A stretch of 21,948 nucleotides of DNA. Origin: Paulinella micropora. Lineage: Eukaryota; Cercozoa; Imbricatea; Euglyphida. The stretch is from contig BJOX01000226.1 in NCBI GenBank assembly GCA_009731375.1, positions 743,454 to 765,401 on the forward strand, in the 5' to 3' direction. Of this stretch, positions 17,396 to 21,948 are shown one piece after another (the first letter of the stretch is position 1; each line of letters begins with the position of its first letter). Below the pieces are notes generated by a model, which saw nothing but the letters and a program-made list of their open reading frames with translations, did no database searches and was not told the DNA's origin. The translations under genes were made by a program, and so were the position numbers.

Positions 17396-20300
17396 CCCTC
17401 GGCGACCCGGCGGCCCGTACGGCCTGCGCTTGCCGCCTGAGCCAGGCGTTGTGGGAGTATGTAGGCGGCCGCGCGCCGCCCGTGCGCGGCGAGCTGTGCC
17501 TCCCTGTGCAATGCCGGCCGGAGCTCAGGGCCGGTGCGCTGGGTTGGTGCCAGCGCTACCGGCCCCTGCGAGCCCCCGGCCGGGCCAGGCTAGTGTGCGG
17601 CGCTTGCGGCGGCTATCCAGCCGCCGACGGCCGTCCCCCGCCCAGCTTTCTCGCGGGCCTGTGCGCCACCCCTTGGCTGGACCAGGTGGCGCCCGGGTCC
17701 TGGACGGCCTGCTGCGAGCGTGCGCTGCCCGACCTGCCAGCCTGCGCGGACCACGGCCCTCCTGCCACTCGCAGCCAGAAGCGGTCGCGACGACGCTCAC
17801 AGTCGCCGGGGCCGACTCGCCGGCGCGTCCGCGGGCAGAGCACGCCTGGGCAGGCGCCAGCGTGCACCGGGGATCCGAAGGCTCAGAAGTTGTGGCAGAC
17901 GCTGCTAAGGTACGGCACCAAACTGCAGCAGCAGACGGAGTCGAGCTGTGGCACAGGAACTTCCTCGGCTCAGCGGCAGCGGGCCCGGATCACCTTTCAG
18001 GAGCTGGTGCAAGCTATCCCAAGCCACCGCCTGCCCCCCGAATGCAGGCGGTGGCTGCTCACACAGGCCGCCCAGCAAGACCTCTGGCTCCCGAGCCTGC
18101 TGGACCTCTGCCTCCAGCAGGTCGGCGAGGAACAGGGCGACGGCCACACACTGGACCACACACTGGTGCTCCAAGCCGCCTTACACTACTTTGAACACCC
18201 GGCGCTATATCTGTCAGCGGTATCCTCCCGGTGCATCCTGCCGCTACTCGCCGCACGCCCCTGGCTGCCCCACCCGGGTGCCGACCAGCAGGTGCTGCGG
18301 CGGCTGGGCGAGCTGCTCAGGGGGCAGCCGTTCTTCTCCGTCGGCCTGCTCGCCAGGTTTGCGCTGCTAGCCAGTGGGGTCGCGGCGGGCAAGCAGGCCG
18401 ACCGGCAGCCGAGCTTTAGCCTTCTCTGGCGCGACCCCGTGTGTGTGCTGTTCCCGCCCCAGCAGTGCCGGAGCCAACTGTTGGGCCTCTGCCAGGAGAT
18501 CCCGGGTCCCGAGGCGCTGTACATCCGGGCGCGCCTGGGCGACAGCACAGCCGCCCCGCCCACGGGGCAGACCCCTGCGCACCTGTACGACGTGCTAGAC
18601 TGCTTCCGGCGCAGCCTGGAAACGGCGCTGGCTGACCTGGGAGGCCCCCTGCCGGACGAGGAGGCGCCCGCGCTGGCGGGCTGGGCGTACCCGGCGCCGG
18701 CTGTGCTGGACACTTGCGTCGTGCCCCAAGCGAGGATGAAGCGCTGGGCCGTGGCGGGCCTGGCCATCAGGGGCCAGGGGTACGGCGCAGACTACCTCCG
18801 GCAGCTGCTGGCCCGGGCGCAGGCGCAGGCTCCGCAGACGCACGCTACGACCGGCGGGACCGGCACGCCCGCCCGAGGGGAGCTCGTCCTCGGACTCCAG
18901 GCGGCGCGGGCCTGGGCCTACGCCAGCGCGAGCACCAACCTGCACTACTTCGGCCGGCCGCTCGTGGCGGACCTGAACGTCCCGTGCGTACATGCCCGAT
19001 GGCCCAAGTTGTCGCAATACCTAGAGATCGGGCGCCGGCTGGTTCGGACAACTACTGTCTCGCAAGAGGACCTAGAGGCCTGCGCTGGATACGAGGCGGA
19101 GGAGGGCTGGCTGTGGCGCCACGCCCACTGCCTGCGCTACCTCCTCACCTTGGCCGGCCGGCGGGAGATCTGGGTTCCCCAGCTGCTCACCTTCTGCCGC
19201 GAGTACAGGCAAAGCCTGGGGGACCAGGGAGCGGACACCGCCCTGCTCGTCGACGCCAGCCTGGCCTACGCCGCCGGCCTGTCGTTGGACGACCGGGGCC
19301 CCGTGCTGAGTTTCTTGGCGCGGCTGGACCTCTCGTCCCGTTCGCTGGCACAGGTCCTGGACGCCTTCCCTGGGCGCCCGTTCTTTGGCTGGCCGCTGGA
19401 CGCGAGGCGGTGCCTGTGTGTCTCGCGCGCGCAGCAAGCCCAAGACTGGGCGAGCTTGCGGGCGGCCCTGGGGGTCGATCCCGTGGCCCTGCTGACCCTG
19501 GAGGACCAGGACGAGCGCCAAGTCCTTGATCGGCTGGCCCCGCTGCCAGGCCGCCCGGGCACTCCCGGCACGGCCGGGCCCCCGTGCTGGGACCTGTTCC
19601 GACAGAGCTGGGGCCCGCAAAGCACGGAGCCCGTGCCGAAGCAGGACGTCGTAGACCAGTTCGTGACCGAGTATAAAGCAGCGCGGACTGCGCTAGGGTC
19701 CGTGGGTGAACGTCGCTTCCGCGCTACGCTCGACGACCTGCTCCGCCGGGCCTCGTCGCCGGAGTGCCAGAGGCAGCGCCCGCTGCAGGTGGAGACCCGG
19801 CGGATTGGGGAGGTGGACGTGTCTCTGGGGGGCCTCGATGTCCAGAACCAGTACCGTTTGCGCGAGCTAGCCTTGCGAGCGTACGTGGAGCACCAGGGCC
19901 GGAACCTGGGCGGCCACCCCTGGCATCAGGCCGACGAACTCTACTGGGTAGGCCCGGTGGGACTGCGCGAGCAGTGCTGTTGGACCTACGCGCTGCTGCG
20001 GGTTACGCTCCTGTATGGCAAGAAACAGGTCCTGGACGAGGCCCCGTTGAGGTGGCCGTCCCGTCCTCGTCCCGGCCCTCTCCAACGCCACACCCTGGCC
20101 TGGGACACGGTCGTGGAGTACCGAGCCGCCGAACAGTGGGTACTGTCCCTTTGGCTCAAGCTCCGCCAGTTCGGCAGGAACCGACCGCTGGCCTCGAGCC
20201 TGAACCCGGGCTGGCGGGGGGGGTACGTCCACTTTGGTATGAGCCTCACGGACGGTATCAGAGGTTCCCAAGGCGTCACCCCAGCAGCGCTGAACAGACT

Positions 20301-20955
20301 GCTGGCCTGCCTGAATCGGCTGCAGTTCCAGGACAAGACACGGCCGTTCGCTACCCTGCTGCCCCGGTGCCTCGGTGTCGACGAGCCCCCCACCGAAGAA
20401 GAACGCGCGGCGTACAGGGTCTTCCTCTTAGATGCTGGTAATCACGCCAACGTGCTGTTTATTCCCCGCGACTCTTTCCAGGCACTGGTGTTGTATGATC
20501 CCTGGCGTTCGCGCACAAGGGAGGAGTTGGCCAGGATCCCCCCTCGCTATGTCCCGGCCACACCGGGCCGGATGCTACTATACGCACCTATCTACGGGCC
20601 GGGGGGGCACCTCGGCGGTGTGCTGGACGCGGACCAGGGGGACGAGGGGTCCTGTGCGCTCCTGTGCCTAGTGCGGGCCCTGTGGTTCATCTCGACCTGG
20701 GACCGGGAGAACCTGTTCTACACGGCTATCGTACCACCTGCCTGGCTCCTGTTGGTGGCGGACCTATGGCAAAACAACCTGGTGCTGGATGGCAGGAGTA
20801 GTGCTTCCGCCGTAGGTCCCCTGTCACGGAGGAGCGCTCGTCTCAGCCTGTCGGTCATCGAACGGGCGGCCCTCCAAGTCACGCCCGAGGCACCACTAAC
20901 GGACGAAGCGAAGGCGTTGCTGGCCCCTCTAGCCAAGGACCTCTCCCCCTGGTAA
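17396..20955 (+). CDS. large protein with adenain/Ulp1-like C-terminal protease signature, 5' partial
   Basis: An uninterrupted frame encodes the last 1,185 residues (stop TAA 20953-20955); the start is in or before the gap. The N-terminal part has several Cys pairs (for example LVCGACGG near 17595) that could bind zinc, then a basic RS-rich linker (RSQKRSRRRSQS, about 17770-17810). Two segments are similar to each other: about 18030-18370 and 19111-19430. They share LLT-x(5-6)-[DE]-[IL]-W-[LV]-P-x-LL near their start and PFF near their end. The C-terminus has His (20443, GNHANVLFIP), Asp (20497, LYDPW), Gln (20635) and Cys (20653) in DQGDEGSCALLC. The 18, 46 and 6 residue steps nearly match the H54, E71, Q115, C122 layout of adenovirus protease. 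This suggests a C5/C48-type thiol protease domain for polyprotein maturation or deSUMOylation. The usual Trp after the His is absent. The bulk of the protein is unrecognised. Confidence 0.8.
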
Positions 20956-21006
20956 TTGGGTGCTGTGCTCAGCAGGCCCAGTAGTCCGGCGCGTCCTTTC
21001 ATGCTT

Positions 21007-21012
21007 AATAAA
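21007..21012 (+). promoter_or_regulatory. poly(A) signal AATAAA of the large gene
   Basis: Canonical AATAAA 52 bases after the stop of the plus-strand gene, in GC-rich DNA where the hexamer is unlikely by chance. It supports eukaryote-type 3' end formation. Confidence 0.65.
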
Positions 21013-21221
21013 AGCAGGTGGCTCCTAACTCTGGCACGGGCTTGGGTCGGGCGCGGCGGCCGCCGCCCTGGATATGGGAGAGAACAGCTGCCAGAAATCT
21101 TGGGGGGGAGGGCAGGGGCAGGGCTATACCACCCAAGGTGCCGCAGAGGAGGGAGCAGAGAGCGCGCAGCCAAAAAGCCTTTTTAATCCTAGGAAAAACG
21201 TGTGTTTTTTCTTTGTTCTGC

Positions 21222-21227
21222 TTTAAT
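21222..21227 (-). promoter_or_regulatory. candidate poly(A) signal ATTAAA of the right MYND gene
   Basis: TTTAAT on the plus strand reads ATTAAA on the minus strand, about 77 bases beyond the downstream stop (21304) of the minus-strand gene. A second ATTAAA lies at 21187-21182. The position fits the longer, frame-shifted reading of that gene. Confidence 0.45.
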
Positions 21228-21303
21228 CCCCTCCTCCTTTCGCTCTCTCCCTCTCTCTTGCCCTTCAGGGGGTCCCCCAGTGGTCACTTTTTCTTCTGTA
21301 TTA

Positions 21304-21597
21304 CTAGGCCAGTGACAGCCGCGTGACGGTGGTTAAGGTCCGCCTGAAACCGCCCTCGCGTCCCGTCTCCACGTCGACGACGACCCCGACGTACTTGCTG
21401 CTGCTACTACTACCAGCCGCAGTACTACGCTGCAGTTGCTGCAGCTTGTGGTAGTAGGGCTGTCGCGGTAATTCCGACGGGGACACAAACGTAGTCTCCT
21501 GGCGGATGCTGCCTCGGGTGGCTAGGGACACGTAGATGTACAGCGCTCCGCTGGGCCCCGCTGGGCTCCGCTCGCCGGAGCCAATCCGGCGAAACAC
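21304..21597 (-). CDS. frame-shifted C-terminal part of the right MYND gene
   Basis: This minus-strand frame is open from about 21615 to the stop at 21304 and overlaps the end of the MYND frame. It is offset by one base. Its peptide has gene-like composition (for example GALYIYVSLATRGSIRQET and KYVGVVVDVETGREGG) with mostly G or C at third codon positions. The overlapping MYND frame there reads as low-complexity. There is no ATG, so it is likely the continuation of the MYND gene through a one-base error, a programmed shift or a small intron. No domain is recognised. Confidence 0.45.
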   Translation of the reverse strand: MFRRIGSGERSPAGPSGALYIYVSLATRGSIRQETTFVSPSELPRQPYYHKLQQLQRSTAAGSSSSSKYVGVVVDVETGREGGFRRTLTTVTRLSLA

Positions 21598-21799
21598 TTT
21601 GCAACACGTAACGGGTTATGTCCTGCACGGCCGTCGGTTTGTGCGCACGTTCCTTGCAGGTCTGCTTGTGCTCGGGCCAGTCTCGCTTCTGGCACGTGCG
21701 GCTGCAGTAGTGCACAACCAGGCAGCCGCCGCAGACCCGCATGGTCTTGCCTCGGCCAGAAACCGAACAACCCGTCCAGCCGCACTGGTACTTCTTCAT
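21425..21799 (-). CDS. MYND zinc-finger protein, N-terminal part
   Basis: The first in-frame ATG is at 21799 (MKKYQCGWTGC). The frame is open further upstream with an arginine run, so an earlier start outside the window or an upstream exon is possible. A complete MYND finger follows at once: C6, C11, C23, C26, C32, C36, H44 and C48, including YCSRTCQKRDWPEHKQTC. This is a canonical seven-Cys, one-His ligand set with a C-x4-C first knuckle, as in finger proteins of the left GC-rich gene. After about residue 66 this frame becomes Arg/Pro/Ala-rich and unlike a folded protein. A better frame opens one base over, so the end at 21425 is probably not the true one. Likely role: protein-protein contact in transcription or host interaction. 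Confidence 0.72.
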   Translation of the reverse strand: MKKYQCGWTGCSVSGRGKTMRVCGGCLVVHYCSRTCQKRDWPEHKQTCKERAHKPTAVQDITRYVLQSVSPDWLRRAEPSGAQRSAVHLRVPSHPRQHPPGDYVCVPVGITATALLPQAAATAA

Positions 21800-21948
21800 A
21801 ATTGTCGTCTGGCTGATTTTCGTTCCGTCGAGTCTTGGGGGGCCGCCTCTTCTTCTTCGTCTTCTTCGGCTCGTGTTTCTTTCCCCACCTGTGCGACGCG
21901 CGCGGCCCCCCCCCACGCCTTCCCACGAAGAAGGGGGGCGGGCGTGTG
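21800..21948. other. upstream flank of the right MYND gene
   Basis: Short end of the window. On the minus strand it stays open and reads a run of arginines, which may be an N-terminal basic extension or untranslated leader. Long G/C runs occur here too. Confidence 0.4.

Larger units (their letters stand above)
20956..21303. other. convergent 3' intergenic region
   Basis: Region between the convergent large gene and the right MYND gene. It contains candidate poly(A) signals for both strands and a pyrimidine-rich stretch (about 21228-21267). No gene is supported. Confidence 0.65.

Noticed and set aside
11367-21948. Bacterial contamination
   Set aside because: MYND fingers, AATAAA and ATTAAA signals, and a lack of ribosome-binding sites before the ORFs argue for eukaryotic expression, though only read data can exclude it.

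Overview
The window looks like eukaryotic DNA from two sources that meet near position 11,366. The left part (1 to about 9,230) has ordinary base composition. It carries a tRNA-derived SINE with an (ATT)n tail, trinucleotide microsatellites, and genes broken by short GT-AG introns. The right part (about 11,367 to 21,948) is extremely GC-rich with long G and C homopolymers. It has long intronless ORFs on both strands, eukaryote-type poly(A) signals, MYND-type zinc fingers, an SF1 helicase and a putative thiol protease. The host cannot be named from sequence alone; an intron-bearing protist, alga or invertebrate would all fit. The right part resembles a segment of a large GC-rich DNA virus or virus-derived element, but no capsid, DNA polymerase or packaging gene is visible, so that remains an inference.

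Layout: 1-640 holds microsatellites and the SINE. 640-4,480 has no confident gene, only weak candidate exons between 1,662 and 3,654. A 10-N gap at 4,483 is followed by a very AT-rich stretch. 5,001-7,016 (minus) is a spliced gene for an unrecognised acidic and lysine-rich protein. 7,688-9,212 is a spliced Tc1/IS630-like (DDE_3) transposase with D, D and E all present (38 residues between the last two). It stops at a splice donor, and its would-be next intron runs into a satellite. 9,232-11,366 is that satellite: first 11-bp units, then about 157 copies of a 13-bp unit, including a 130-bp higher-order repeat present four times. 11,367-11,950 holds three families of GC- or purine-rich tandem repeats.

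The GC-rich gene block follows. It contains a tandem MYND-finger protein (minus, 11,952-12,749), divergent from a 1,048-residue RecD/Pif1-type helicase (plus, 13,171-16,317). After an assembly gap (17,127-17,395) comes the last 1,185 residues of a very large protein (plus, to 20,955). Its C-terminus has the His-Asp-Gln-Cys order and spacing of adenain/Ulp1-type cysteine proteases, and its middle carries an internal duplication. A convergent MYND-finger gene (minus, 21,304-21,799) appears to be frame-shifted.

How the genes work together is not provable here. A helicase, a fused protease-like protein and small zinc-finger proteins in a compact two-strand layout with shared 3' regions fit a nucleus-associated DNA virus. 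The main open questions are whether the 11,366 boundary is a true integration or an assembly join, and what the large 17,396-20,955 protein is.
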